Assembly: GCA_025965475.1 (NCBI GenBank)
Contig: JAOPWV010000079.1
Span: 1 to 53,747, forward strand
Direction: 5' to 3'
DNA length: 53,747 nucleotides
Source of the DNA: Frankiales bacterium
GTDB lineage: Bacteria > Actinomycetota > Actinomycetes > Mycobacteriales > SCTD01
Positions 25,935-34,874 of the stretch are shown piece by piece (the first letter of the stretch is position 1; each line of letters starts with the position of its first letter). The translations under genes and the position numbers were made by a program. Below the pieces are notes generated by a model. The model saw only the letters and a program-made list of their open reading frames with translations. It did no database searches and was not told the origin of the DNA.

Positions 25935-26737
25935 GACTCGTACCGCGCGCTCGGGTGCGCCCCGGCGGTCACCAGGTCGGCCACCGCCTGGCGCGGGTTG
26001 CCGCCGGTGACGACGCCCTCGCCGACGAGCACCGCGTCGGCGCCGTGGGCCGCGTAGGCGAGCAGGTCGTGCGGACCCCGCACGCCCGACTCGGCGATCT
26101 TGACGACCCCGTCGGGGATCCTGGGCGCCAGCCGGCCGAACACGGAGCGGTCCACCTCCAGGGTCTTGAGGTCGCGGGCGTTGACACCGATGACACGGGC
26201 GCCGGCGGCCAGCGCCCGGTCGAGCTCGGCCTCGTCGTGCACCTCGACCAGCGGCGTCATGCCGAGGGACTCGGTGCGCTCCACGAGCGAGACGAGGGCG
26301 TTCTGGTCCAGGGCCGCGACGATCAGCAGGACGAGGTCGGCACCGTGGGCGCGGGCCTCCCAGACCTGGTAGCTCGTGACGACGAAGTCCTTGCGCAGCA
26401 CAGGCGCATCGACCCGTGCACGCACGGCGTCGAGGTCCGCCAGCGTCCCGCCGAAGCGGCGCCGTTCGGTGAGCACGCTGATGACGGCGGCCCCGCCGGC
26501 CTCGTAGTCGGCGGCGAGCCCGGCCGGGTCGGCGATCGCGGCGAGCGCCCCCTTGCTCGGGCTGGACCGTTTCACCTCGGCGATCACGCCGACGCCGGGC
26601 TGACGCAGCGCGGCGTACCCGTCGAGTGCGGCGGGACGGTCGGCAGCCTGTTCCTTGACGGCCTCCAGCGGGCGGGCGGCCTGACGGGCAGCGAGGTCCT
26701 CTCGCGTCCCGACGAGGATGTCGTCGAGAACGCTCAC
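25931..26737 (-). CDS. trpC: indole-3-glycerol phosphate synthase
   Basis: 268-residue TIM barrel catalysing ring closure of carboxyphenylamino-deoxyribulose phosphate. Conserved stretches are [53 protein letters not shown] and [12 protein letters not shown]. It is monofunctional: no trpF domain is fused, in line with the use of PriA in actinobacteria. The start is GTG 26737 with AAGGGAG nine bases upstream. The 46-bp gap before it contains the small palindrome CTGGTGAACCAG. Confidence 0.95.
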   Translation of the reverse strand: MSVLDDILVGTREDLAARQAARPLEAVKEQAADRPAALDGYAALRQPGVGVIAEVKRSSPSKGALAAIADPAGLAADYEAGGAAVISVLTERRRFGGTLADLDAVRARVDAPVLRKDFVVTSYQVWEARAHGADLVLLIVAALDQNALVSLVERTESLGMTPLVEVHDEAELDRALAAGARVIGVNARDLKTLEVDRSVFGRLAPRIPDGVVKIAESGVRGPHDLLAYAAHGADAVLVGEGVVTGGNPRQAVADLVTAGAHPSARYES

Positions 26738-26783
26738 GCTCCGCTACTCCCTTGTCGTTGCTGGTTCACCAGTTCTGATGAGC

Positions 26784-27353
26784 CTAGTCGGCCGCGTCGT
26801 GATGCGGCCGCGTCGGGTCCTCGCCGCGATCCAGCGCCTCCCACAGCGCCGCCTCCTGCGAGGCCGGGCGGGCGGGACTGCCCGACGGTGCGTCGTACCG
26901 CGAGGACATCGAGGCCCAGCGCCGGCCGCGTACGACGACGAGCAGCCCGGCCAGGACGAGGAGCAGGCCGCCGGCGACCGCGACGACGGGCCACAGCGTG
27001 GTCTGCAGCCCCGGCGCGAAGACGCCGTGGGCGGCGGCCGCAGGCTGCGGCTCGGCGAGGGCGCGGACCGCGAAGACGACGACCGCCACCCCCGCCAGCG
27101 CGACCAGCGCGCCGACCACCAGCCGTCCCCAGCTGCGGGTGGCCACGAGGGCGGCGACGCCCGCCAGGCCCACGAAAGCGAACGGCTGCACGCTCGTGAC
27201 GGCCGAGCCCGGCAGCGACCCGCTGCGCGAGGGCAGCGGCGCGGCGGCCGGCACGACGTAGGTGATCCACGGCCGCGAGGCCGCCAGCACGACGAGCAGG
27301 GCGCCCGCCAGGTCGAGCACCACTGCCACGAGCAGCTCGCGGCGACCGGTCAC
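26784..27353 (-). CDS. TIGR02234 family trp-region membrane protein
   Basis: 189-residue protein with four hydrophobic segments: LLVAVVLDLAGALLVVLAAS, then VQPFAFVGLAGVAALVA, LVVGALVALAGVAVVVFAV and TLWPVVAVAGGLLLVLAGLL. The pattern and position between trpE and trpC match the actinobacterial family annotated as trp-region conserved hypothetical membrane protein; its role is unknown. The tail is charged and cytosolic. GTG 27353 overlaps the trpE stop (GTGA), so I prefer it to a start 22 codons upstream. Coupling to trpE suggests a role linked to tryptophan or chorismate metabolism. Confidence 0.85.
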   Translation of the reverse strand: MTGRRELLVAVVLDLAGALLVVLAASRPWITYVVPAAAPLPSRSGSLPGSAVTSVQPFAFVGLAGVAALVATRSWGRLVVGALVALAGVAVVVFAVRALAEPQPAAAAHGVFAPGLQTTLWPVVAVAGGLLLVLAGLLVVVRGRRWASMSSRYDAPSGSPARPASQEAALWEALDRGEDPTRPHHDAAD

Positions 27354-28828
27354 CCCGCGCCGCGCAGGGTCGCCGCGGCGGCCAGGGCCCGCAGGACCGC
27401 GGCCGCCTTGTTCTCGCACTCGGCCTGCTCGGTGGCCGGGTCGCTGTCCGCCACGATGCCGGCGCCGGCCTGCACGTACGCGGACCCCCGGTGCAGCACC
27501 GCCGTACGGATGGCGATGGCCATGTCCATGTCGCCGCCGGTGCTGAGGTAGCCGACGGTGCCCGCGTAGAGGTTGCGGCGGTGCGGCTCGAGCTCCTCGA
27601 TGATCTCCATCGCACGCGGCTTCGGCGCTCCCGAGACGGTGCCGGCCGGGAAGGTCGCGCGGAGCACGTCGAGCGCGGTGCGGCCGGGCAGGATCTGGCC
27701 GAAGACGGTCGACACCAGGTGCATCACGTGGCTGTAGCGCTCCACCCGCATGAAGCCGGAGACGTCGACCGTGCCGGGCACGCTGACCCGGCCGAGGTCG
27801 TTGCGGGCGAGGTCGACGAGCATCACGTGCTCGGCCCGCTCCTTGGGGTCGGCCCGCAACTCCTCGCCGTTGCGGACGTCCTCCTCGGTTGTCGCGCCGC
27901 GCGGCCGGGTGCCGGCCGGCGGGTGCACCACGGCCCTGTCCCCCGTGACGGTCACGAGCGCCTCGGGCGAGGAGCCCACCACGTCGAACGGGTGCTCGTG
28001 CCCGGCGAAGCGCAGTAGGTACATGTACGGCGACGGGTTGGTGGCCCGCAGCACCCGGTACAGGTCCAGGGCGTCGACGTCGGTCTTCACCTCGAACCGC
28101 TGGCTCAGGACGACCTGGAAGACGTCGCCCGCGCGGATGTGCTCCCGGGCCGCCTCCACCGCGGCCTCGTACTCCTTGGGCTCCGTCCGGCGCAGCACGT
28201 CGGGGCGGGCGTCCATGTCGACGGTGGCCACGCTCGGCGGGGTCGGCTCCATGAGGTCGGCCGCCATCGCGTCGAGCCGCGCGACCGCGTCGTCGTACGA
28301 GCCCCCGCGGAGCACGTTGGCTACCAGCAGCAAGGAGCCGTCGCCGTGGTCGAGGACGGCGAGGTCGGTCATCAGCATCATGGCCAGCTCGGGCATGCCG
28401 ATCTCGTCCGGGACGGTGCTCGGCAGCCGCTCCATCCGGCGGACCATGTCGTAGCCGAGGTAGCCGACCAGGCCGCCCGTGAACGGGGGCGCACCCTCGG
28501 GCTTGGGCGTGCGCAGCAGCGCGTCCGCCTCCTGCAGCGCCTCGAGCGGGTCGTCGGACGTCGTCGGGAGGCCGTCACCGACCCACAGCGCCTTGCCGTC
28601 GCGCTCGGTCAGCGTCGCCGCGGAGCGCACGCCGATGAACGAGAACCGGGTCCACTGGCCCTGTTCGGCCGACTCCAGCAGGAACGTGCCGGGGCGGTTC
28701 CCGGCGAGCTTGCGGTAGACCCCCACCGGCGTCTCGCCGTCGGCGAGCAGGCGCCGGGTCACCGGCACCACCGCCTGGTCGAGCGCCGCGAACTCCTCGC
28801 GCGTCGGGCTCGTACGACCGAAGCTCAC
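27350..28828 (-). CDS. trpE: anthranilate synthase component I
   Basis: 492-residue enzyme converting chorismate to anthranilate, the first step to tryptophan. The tryptophan feedback site LLESAEQGQWTRFSFIG near the N-terminus is intact, so end-product inhibition is expected. Catalytic regions include GDVFQVVLSQRF, NPSPYMYLLRF, RPRGATTEEDV, VDLARNDLGRVS and FPAGTVSGAPKPRAMEII. The glutaminase partner TrpG and TrpD are not in this window. It starts at GTG 28828, four bases after the hisI stop, so it is probably co-transcribed with hisI. I found no short Trp-rich leader ORF before it. Confidence 0.96.
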   Translation of the reverse strand: MSFGRTSPTREEFAALDQAVVPVTRRLLADGETPVGVYRKLAGNRPGTFLLESAEQGQWTRFSFIGVRSAATLTERDGKALWVGDGLPTTSDDPLEALQEADALLRTPKPEGAPPFTGGLVGYLGYDMVRRMERLPSTVPDEIGMPELAMMLMTDLAVLDHGDGSLLLVANVLRGGSYDDAVARLDAMAADLMEPTPPSVATVDMDARPDVLRRTEPKEYEAAVEAAREHIRAGDVFQVVLSQRFEVKTDVDALDLYRVLRATNPSPYMYLLRFAGHEHPFDVVGSSPEALVTVTGDRAVVHPPAGTRPRGATTEEDVRNGEELRADPKERAEHVMLVDLARNDLGRVSVPGTVDVSGFMRVERYSHVMHLVSTVFGQILPGRTALDVLRATFPAGTVSGAPKPRAMEIIEELEPHRRNLYAGTVGYLSTGGDMDMAIAIRTAVLHRGSAYVQAGAGIVADSDPATEQAECENKAAAVLRALAAAATLRGAG

Positions 28829-28832
28829 GACG

Positions 28833-29225
28833 TCACCGGGAGCCGACGACCGCGGGCAGCACGGTGACGTCGAAGCAGGTGCGGTCGCCGGTGTGGCACG
28901 CCCCGGTGCCGGCCTGGTCGACCTTCACCAGCAGGCTGTCGCCGTCGCAGTCGAGCGCGACGGACTTGACCCACTGCTGCGAGCCCGACGTGTCGCCCTT
29001 GACCCAGTACTCCTGACGGCTGCGCGACCAGTAGGTACACCGGCCGGTGGTCAGCGTGCGGTGCAGCGCCTCGTCGTCCATCCACCCGACCATCAGCACC
29101 TCGCCGGTGTCGAACTGCTGGGTGACGGCCACGACGAGGCCGTCACGGTCGCGCTTGAGCTTGGCGGCGACCGCCGGGTCGAGGTCGGTCGGGCGCACGG
29201 CGGTACCTGCGTCGGTCCTGGTCAT
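28833..29225 (-). CDS. hisI: phosphoribosyl-AMP cyclohydrolase
   Basis: 130-residue metalloenzyme that opens the adenine ring of phosphoribosyl-AMP in histidine synthesis. Diagnostic segments are [31 protein letters not shown], and the Zn-binding cysteines in [11 protein letters not shown] and [11 protein letters not shown]. It is the monofunctional form (no hisE domain). ATG 29225 is chosen over an upstream GTG: family members begin close to the conserved region and GGGAG lies upstream. It directly precedes trpE. Confidence 0.93.
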   Translation of the reverse strand: MTRTDAGTAVRPTDLDPAVAAKLKRDRDGLVVAVTQQFDTGEVLMVGWMDDEALHRTLTTGRCTYWSRSRQEYWVKGDTSGSQQWVKSVALDCDGDSLLVKVDQAGTGACHTGDRTCFDVTVLPAVVGSR

Positions 29226-29285
29226 GCGCCCAGTCTCCCAGATCACGCCCACCGGGCGCGCGGAGATTCCGGCCCGGGCCCGGGC

Positions 29286-31070
29286 TCAGCCCCGCTGACC
29301 GACCCAGGAGGCGTGCAGCCGGGCGTATACGCCGCCCGCGGCCACCAGCTCGGCGTGCGGCCCGCGCTCCACCACCACGCCGGCATCCACCACGAGCACC
29401 TCGTCGGCGGTCTCGGCCGTGGACAGCCGGTGGGCGATCGCCAGCGTCGTACGGCCACGGGTCAGCGAGTCCAGGGCCCGCTGGAGGCGGACCTCTGTGG
29501 CCGGGTCCACCGCGGAGGTGGCCTCGTCGAGCACCAGCAGGTCCGGGTCGGCGATGTAGGCGCGGGTGATGGCGACCAGCTGCCGCTCCCCGACGGACAG
29601 CGACCCGCCGCGCTCACCGACGGCGGTGTGCAGGCCGTCGGGCAGTTGGTCCACCCAGTCGGCGAGGCCGAGCTCGGTGAACGCGAGGGCGATGTCCTCG
29701 TCGGTCGCGCCGGGCCGGCCGTAGCGCACGTTGGCGGCGACGGTGCTGTCGAACAGGAAGCCGTCCTGCGGCACCATCACCACCCGGCGGCGCAGCGAGT
29801 CGAAGCGGATCCGGTCCAGAGGAAGCCCCGACAGCAGCACCTCGCCGCGGGTCGGGTCCATGAGCCGGGTGAGCAGCTTGGCGAACGTCGTCTTCCCGCT
29901 GCCGGTCTCCCCGACGACCGCCACCCGGGTCTGCGGCGCGATCGCCAGATCGACGCAATGCAGCACCTCGGGGCCGTCGGGATAGGCGAAGGACACCTGC
30001 GAGAAGCGGACGCCGACCGGGCCCTCGGGCAGATCGAGCCCGTCGTCGCCCGGGTCGGCGACGTCGGTGGGGGTGTCGAGCACCCCGAGCACCCGGCGGA
30101 GCCCGGCGACCGCGTTCTGCGCCTCGTTGAGCGTCTCGGTCGCCACCTGGACGGGCTGGACGAACAGGCTGACGAGGAACAGGAAGCCGACCAGCCGGCC
30201 GATCGTGATGTGGCCGCCGATGCCGAGCAGGACCCCGGCCACGACGACCGCGCCGTTCGCGACCGCGGCGGTCAGCTCGCCGGAGGAGAAGGTCGTGGCG
30301 GCGATGGTCTGCGCCTTGGTCTGCGCCTGCTTCGTCGCGGTGACCGCGTCGTCGATGCGCCCGGCGGTACGCGCCTGGACGCCGTGTGCCTGGATGACCG
30401 TCGCGCCCACGACCGACTCCGCGACGGCCCCGAGCATCGCGCCGATGCGCTCACGCACGATCTTGAAGGCGGCCGCGAGCCGGCGCTGGAAGAACCGCAC
30501 CGCGACGGCCAGCGGCAGGAAGCACGCGTAGACGAGCAGCGTCAGCTGCCAGGACCAGAACAGCATGATCGCCGTCGTCAGCGCCAGCTGCGCGACGGAG
30601 ACGACGATGAGCATCCCGCCGTACTGCATGAAGGTGCTGATCGTGTCCACGTCGCTGGTCACGCGGGACACGAGCGAGCCGCGGCGCTCGGAGGCCTGGT
30701 GCAGCACGGACAGGTCGTGCACGCGCCGGAAGGCGCGCACCCGCAGGGCCGCCAGGCCGTTCTCGGTGGTGCGGTAGAGCCGGACGTTCATCCGGTAGGC
30801 GGCGAGGGCCGTCACGAGCACGGCGATCGCGGCCAGCCCGCAGGCCGTGCGGACCAGCGCGAGGTTCGGCCCGCCCGGGGCGTTGAGCCCGTGGTCGATC
30901 GTCTGCTGGACGGCGATGGGGACGACCACACGGCCGCCCGTGGCGAGCAGCGCCAGCAGCAACGTGACCCCGATGCCTTCGCGGAACTCGGGCGCGAGCC
31001 GCAGGCCGTGCACCAGCGTGGCGAAGGCGCCGCGGGTGGCACCGGGGGTCTCGATGGTCGCGGTCGTCAC
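29286..31070 (-). CDS. ABC exporter half-transporter, catalytic-site subunit
   Basis: 594-residue type I ABC exporter: six-helix membrane domain (about 20-330), then the ATPase. Walker A is GETGSGKTT, Walker B LLVLDEATSAVDP with catalytic Glu, and the H-loop is IAHRLST, all canonical. The signature is altered to LSVGERQL instead of LSGGQ. It starts at GTG 31070, overlapping the stop of the partner gene, so the two are made together. The pattern fits the heterodimeric exporters of the BmrCD/LmrCD/TM287-288 type. The substrate is unknown; multidrug or lipid export is possible. Confidence 0.92.
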   Translation of the reverse strand: MTTATIETPGATRGAFATLVHGLRLAPEFREGIGVTLLLALLATGGRVVVPIAVQQTIDHGLNAPGGPNLALVRTACGLAAIAVLVTALAAYRMNVRLYRTTENGLAALRVRAFRRVHDLSVLHQASERRGSLVSRVTSDVDTISTFMQYGGMLIVVSVAQLALTTAIMLFWSWQLTLLVYACFLPLAVAVRFFQRRLAAAFKIVRERIGAMLGAVAESVVGATVIQAHGVQARTAGRIDDAVTATKQAQTKAQTIAATTFSSGELTAAVANGAVVVAGVLLGIGGHITIGRLVGFLFLVSLFVQPVQVATETLNEAQNAVAGLRRVLGVLDTPTDVADPGDDGLDLPEGPVGVRFSQVSFAYPDGPEVLHCVDLAIAPQTRVAVVGETGSGKTTFAKLLTRLMDPTRGEVLLSGLPLDRIRFDSLRRRVVMVPQDGFLFDSTVAANVRYGRPGATDEDIALAFTELGLADWVDQLPDGLHTAVGERGGSLSVGERQLVAITRAYIADPDLLVLDEATSAVDPATEVRLQRALDSLTRGRTTLAIAHRLSTAETADEVLVVDAGVVVERGPHAELVAAGGVYARLHASWVGQRG

Positions 31071-32890
31071 GCCACGACCTCCTCGATCTCGTCGCCCGCA
31101 TGCTCGGCCTCGCGTTCGGCCTCGGCCCGCGCGTACGCGGTGACCAGGTCCCGGTAGCCGCGCGAGGACACGAGCAGGTCCTCGTGCGCGCCACGCGCGC
31201 TGACCCGGCCCTCCTCGAGGTAGACGACCTCGTCGGCCAGCGCGATGGTCGCGAGGCGGTAGGCCACGACGACGACGGTGCTGGCGATCCTGCTGGTGCG
31301 CAGGCCCGCGAGGATGCGCTGCTCCACGCTCGGGTCGACGCTGCTCGTCGCGTCGTCGAGGACGAGCAGGCGCGGCCGGCGTACGACGGCGCGCGCGAGG
31401 GCCAGGCGCTGGCGCTGCCCGCCGGACAGGGTGGTGCCGCGCTCCCCCACCATGGTCCCGAGACCGTCGGGCAGCAGCGCGACGAACCGCTCGGCCTGCG
31501 CGATGCGCAGCGCGTCCCAGACATCCTCGTCGGAGAAGTCGGCGCCGAGGGTGACATTGCCGCGCACGCTGTCGTCGAACAGAAAGGTCTGCTGCGGGAC
31601 GAACGCCGCCACCTCGGCGACCGCCCCCGGGGCCAGCTCCCGCAGGTCGACGTCGTCGTACTGCACCCGGCCGCTCGCCGGATCGACGAGCCGGACCAGC
31701 AGGCTGGCGAGCGTGGACTTGCCGGCGCCGGTCGGGCCGACGAGGGCGACGGTGCGGCCGGGAGCGACGTCGAAGGCCACCTCGGCCAGGACGCCGGCGG
31801 TGCCGTAGGCGAACGAGACCGCCTCGACGGACAGCCCGGCCGGGCCACCGTCCTCCGGCAGTCGACGGTCCCCGTGCTCCTGCGCGCCCGTGGCGGTGAG
31901 CACCCGCTGGACGCGGTCCCAGCCGACGACGCTGCGGGGCAGCTCGTTGAGCACCCAACCCAGCGCGCGAACGGGGAAGGCGAGCAGGGTGAACAGGTAG
32001 GCGACCCGCACGAGCTGCCCGCTGTCGAGGTGGCCGCTACCGACCCGGCTCGTGCCCACGAGCAGGACGACGAGGACGCCGAAGACCGGCAAGGCCTCCA
32101 TCAGCGGATCGAACAGGCCGCGCACCCGGCCGACGCGCACCATCGTGTCGCGCAGCTCGAAGCTGCGCTCGCGGAAGCGGTCCGTCTCGTCGGTCTCACG
32201 GCCGAGGGTCTTGACGACCAGCGCCCCGTCGAACGACTCGTGCGCGATGGTGCTGACCTCGCCCCGCAGCTGCTGGGCGCGGGTCATGAGCGGGGTCATG
32301 CGCCGGGAATAGACGACGGTGAGCACAGCGATGGCCGGAAAGACCACCGAGCCGACGAGCGCGAGCACGGGATCGGTGACGAAGAGCAGGCCCAGCGTCG
32401 TGAAGAGCATGACGAGCACGCCCACGGCGAACGGGAACGGCGCGATCGGGTACCAGGTGGCCTCGACGTCGCTGTTGGCGTTGGACAGCAGCTCACCGGT
32501 CGGATGTCGCTGGTGCCACTCCACGGGTAGCTGGAGGTAGCGGCGGGTGACCCGCCGGCGGTACGTCGCCTGCAGCCGGTACTGCATGATCCCCGCGCCG
32601 AGCCGGCGCGCGAGGATCCCGACCACCTTGAGCATCGCGGTGACCACCACCGCGAGGAACGCGACCACGAGCAGGCCGGTGCCGGCGTGGCCGTCGCGGA
32701 TGCTCGGGATGATCACCTTGGCGGTGATGGCCCCGAAGACGTAGGCCTGGGCGATCGTCATGAGCCCGAACAACGCGCTCCCGATCGCCGAGACGGCGAA
32801 GATGCGGGGCTCTTCCTTGACGGCCACCCACAGGATGCCGAGGCCGCGGCGGATGACCTTGCCGGTGGGGGCGGGCAGGGCGGACGTCAC
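31067..32890 (-). CDS. ABC exporter half-transporter, degenerate-site subunit
   Basis: 607-residue type I ABC exporter with membrane domain and ATPase. Walker A GPTGAGKST and signature LSGGQRQRLALARA are canonical. Walker B is LLVLDDATSSVDP with Asp in place of the catalytic Glu, and the H-loop has Tyr instead of His (VAYRLAT). Its own nucleotide site should therefore be catalytically weak, while its LSGGQ completes the active site of the partner at 29286-31070. GTG 32890 has GGAG four bases upstream. The C-terminus is Glu/Ala-rich. It is the first gene of the pair and is divergent from the TIGR03085 gene. Confidence 0.92.
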   Translation of the reverse strand: MTSALPAPTGKVIRRGLGILWVAVKEEPRIFAVSAIGSALFGLMTIAQAYVFGAITAKVIIPSIRDGHAGTGLLVVAFLAVVVTAMLKVVGILARRLGAGIMQYRLQATYRRRVTRRYLQLPVEWHQRHPTGELLSNANSDVEATWYPIAPFPFAVGVLVMLFTTLGLLFVTDPVLALVGSVVFPAIAVLTVVYSRRMTPLMTRAQQLRGEVSTIAHESFDGALVVKTLGRETDETDRFRERSFELRDTMVRVGRVRGLFDPLMEALPVFGVLVVLLVGTSRVGSGHLDSGQLVRVAYLFTLLAFPVRALGWVLNELPRSVVGWDRVQRVLTATGAQEHGDRRLPEDGGPAGLSVEAVSFAYGTAGVLAEVAFDVAPGRTVALVGPTGAGKSTLASLLVRLVDPASGRVQYDDVDLRELAPGAVAEVAAFVPQQTFLFDDSVRGNVTLGADFSDEDVWDALRIAQAERFVALLPDGLGTMVGERGTTLSGGQRQRLALARAVVRRPRLLVLDDATSSVDPSVEQRILAGLRTSRIASTVVVVAYRLATIALADEVVYLEEGRVSARGAHEDLLVSSRGYRDLVTAYARAEAEREAEHAGDEIEEVVA

Positions 32891-32977
32891 GGTTCTCCAG
32901 GCTCAAGGGGGTTGCTGCAGTCTTTCAAGGGACGACACCGGAACGGCGTTCGGGATTCCCACCTGCGAGGCTGAGGC

Positions 32978-33616
32978 ATGCCGCTCTCCCCTGCCAGAGC
33001 CGAACGCGCCGCGCTCCTCGACCTGCTCGGACAGGCCGGCCCGGACGCGCCGACGCTGTGCACCGGCTGGACGACGCACGATCTGGCGGCGCATCTCGTC
33101 GCCCGCGAGCGGCGGCCGGCGGCCGTGCCGGGGCTCGTCGTGCCCAGGCTGCACGGGATCACGGCGCGGATCGAGGCCACGATGCGCCGCCGGCCGTACG
33201 ACGAGCTGGTGAAGACGCTGCGGGGCGGCGCGCCGTTCTGGTCCCCGCTCGGGCTGCCGGGCCGGCTGTACGACACGGCGAACCTGCACGAGATGTACGT
33301 CCACCACGAGGACGTGCGGCGGGCCCTCGGTGGCGGCGCCCGCCTGGACGCCCCGGAGCTGGACGACCCGCTGTGGGCCCGGTTGAAGCTGCTCTCGCCG
33401 GCCTTCACCGCGCGCGCCCGCGGGCTCGGGATCACGGCCGTCCGTCCGGACGGCGTGTCGTTCCGCCTGCGCTCCGGCGACGACGAGGTGGTGCTGCGCG
33501 GGACCCCGCGCGAGCTGTTCCTGTGGCTGTTCGGCCGCCGCGAGCAGGCGGACGTGACGGTGGAGGGCAGCACGGGCGCGGTCGCCGCGGCCCGGACGGT
33601 CCCGCTGGCCTGGTAG
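32978..33616 (+). CDS. TIGR03085 family metal-binding protein
   Basis: 212-residue protein of the DinB/maleylpyruvate-isomerase-like fold. Typical features are CTGWTTHDLAAHLVARERRP near the N-terminus, DTANLHEMYVHHEDVRRALG with the metal-ligand His residues, and a C-terminal sterol-carrier-like part ending in VEGSTGAVAAARTVPLAW. Related enzymes are mycothiol-dependent; actinobacteria use mycothiol, but the substrate here is unknown. GAGG lies seven bases before the ATG. It is a single gene, divergent from the ABC exporter pair. Confidence 0.8.
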   Translation: MPLSPARAERAALLDLLGQAGPDAPTLCTGWTTHDLAAHLVARERRPAAVPGLVVPRLHGITARIEATMRRRPYDELVKTLRGGAPFWSPLGLPGRLYDTANLHEMYVHHEDVRRALGGGARLDAPELDDPLWARLKLLSPAFTARARGLGITAVRPDGVSFRLRSGDDEVVLRGTPRELFLWLFGRREQADVTVEGSTGAVAAARTVPLAW

Positions 33617-33688
33617 CCCTTTCGCCTGGTGGTGCGGGCCCTTGCTCACCCCCGGCCGACCCCTGCCATGGATGCCTGCGCTCCCGGG

Positions 33689-34270
33689 TCAGGTCTCGTA
33701 GTAGAGCTCGACGGCGGCGACGGTCAGGTCGGCCAGCACCAGCGGGTCGAGCAGCGGCCGGTCGTCCTCCAGCGCGACGGCGTCGGCCGCGCGCTCCCAG
33801 AGGCACACGCAGGGGTCGCCGGTGTGCCAGGACTCGAACAGCACGCCGTCCGCTCGAGTCGTCGCGTGCAGCTCACGGGAGACCGCCTGGGTCAGCGCCC
33901 GGTCCCTGCTTCGCAGCGCGCCGGCCGGTACGCCGAGTTCGACCGCTGCCCGGCCCCTGGTGTCGGCGAGCAGCACCCGCCGCTCCAGGACGATCGCGGC
34001 GAGCCGCTGCTCCGGCCGCGGCGCCACGCGGCGGGTGTCGCCGAACACCTCGGCGGTCGCGGTGACGAGCGAGCCCGCGAGGTACAGGACACCCAGGGTC
34101 GCCGACGGCCGCGGGGCGCCGGGCGGGAAGTGGTCCCAGCGCCCGCGCGGCTGCGGCCCGAAGGCGCGCAGCTGGGTTCCCTCGCGGTAGTAGCGCCGGT
34201 CGTAGATGCGGGCGTACCGGCTGCCGGCCGGCACCTCGACGAGTACCGGTGCCCCGGGGAAGGAGCTCAC
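33689..34270 (-). CDS. RES-domain toxin, putative NAD+ phosphorylase
   Basis: 193-residue RES-domain protein. The family's Arg-Glu-Ser residues are recognisable: Arg near 18-21 in GSRYARIYD, Glu74 in VLYLAGSLVTATAEVFGD, and Ser147 in GVLFESWHTGDPCVCLW, along with GRWD. RES toxins such as M. tuberculosis MbcT destroy NAD+ by phosphorolysis; ParT relatives ADP-ribosylate targets. GTG 34270 overlaps the stop of the upstream HTH antitoxin-like gene (GTGA), the usual antitoxin-first layout. All expected catalytic residues appear intact, so it is probably active. Confidence 0.85.
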   Translation of the reverse strand: MSSFPGAPVLVEVPAGSRYARIYDRRYYREGTQLRAFGPQPRGRWDHFPPGAPRPSATLGVLYLAGSLVTATAEVFGDTRRVAPRPEQRLAAIVLERRVLLADTRGRAAVELGVPAGALRSRDRALTQAVSRELHATTRADGVLFESWHTGDPCVCLWERAADAVALEDDRPLLDPLVLADLTVAAVELYYET

Positions 34271-34827
34271 AGACCCCCGACGTACGACGCGGCATCGACG
34301 ACCCGCGCGGCCTCACCGCGCTGGAGCAGGCCCAGCGGCGTCTCGCCATCGAGGTGCCGGGCCGGCAGCGTGAACCAACCGGTCCAGCCGACGTCGTCCC
34401 CGAGGTGGGGCAGCATCTGCCAGGTCTCGACGACGCCCGGCAGCAGCCCGCCGCCCGCGAACTGCCACTCCGGGTAGCGCCAGTCCCCGCGGTCCCGGAA
34501 CGCCACCAGCCCGGCCTTCTGCCGGCGCTTGGTGACCGCCTGGGGGCTGATGCCGAGCCGGGCGGCGACCTGCGCCGTGGACAGGGACTGCCCGAGCAGC
34601 TCGCGGCGGCGGAGCAGGCCCCGGGCCAGCGTGCGCGCGCGGGCGTCGGCGACCTCCTCGGCGGGATGGCTGCGGACCAGCGGGCTCAGCCCGGACGGGC
34701 GCCGGCGGGGCGTCGTCACCAGGGCGCGCGCCCACGCCTCCTCGACCTCGCGCCGGTCCGCGGCCGGCAGCCGGTCGAACAGGTCGGCCAGCTCGGGGAG
34801 CCGGTCGAGCAGGGCGGTCGTGGTCAC
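34267..34827 (-). CDS. Xre/MbcA/ParS-like antitoxin
   Basis: 186-residue protein partner of the RES toxin. A helix-turn-helix lies at about residues 82-104 (LSTAQVAARLGISPQAVTKR), followed by the C-terminal region with LPHLGDDVGWTGWFTLPARH and TPLGLLQRGEAARVVDAASY, which matches the toxin-binding end of MbcA/ParS/Xre-type antitoxins. The N-terminal 70 residues are helical and charged. The frame is open far upstream. I start at GTG 34827 because TACGCT lies six bases before it (leaderless pattern). It probably binds its own promoter, as is usual for such antitoxins. Confidence 0.8.
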   Translation of the reverse strand: MTTTALLDRLPELADLFDRLPAADRREVEEAWARALVTTPRRRPSGLSPLVRSHPAEEVADARARTLARGLLRRRELLGQSLSTAQVAARLGISPQAVTKRRQKAGLVAFRDRGDWRYPEWQFAGGGLLPGVVETWQMLPHLGDDVGWTGWFTLPARHLDGETPLGLLQRGEAARVVDAASYVGGL

Positions 34828-34833
34828 CCCTCG

Positions 34834-34839
34834 AGCGTA
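34834..34839 (-). promoter_or_regulatory. -10 box TACGCT, leaderless antitoxin gene
   Basis: TACGCT lies six bases before the antitoxin GTG within the 47-bp gap after hisF. This gives the toxin-antitoxin pair its own promoter and decides the start codon. Confidence 0.4.
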
Positions 34840-34874
34840 CGCCTGCGGTTGCGATGGGACAAGCGCAACCAGCG

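Noticed and set aside
29226-29285. Trp or His attenuator leader peptides upstream of hisI-trpE, trpC or hisD
   Set aside because: No short ORF with consecutive Trp or His codons and no terminator pair was visible in these gaps.
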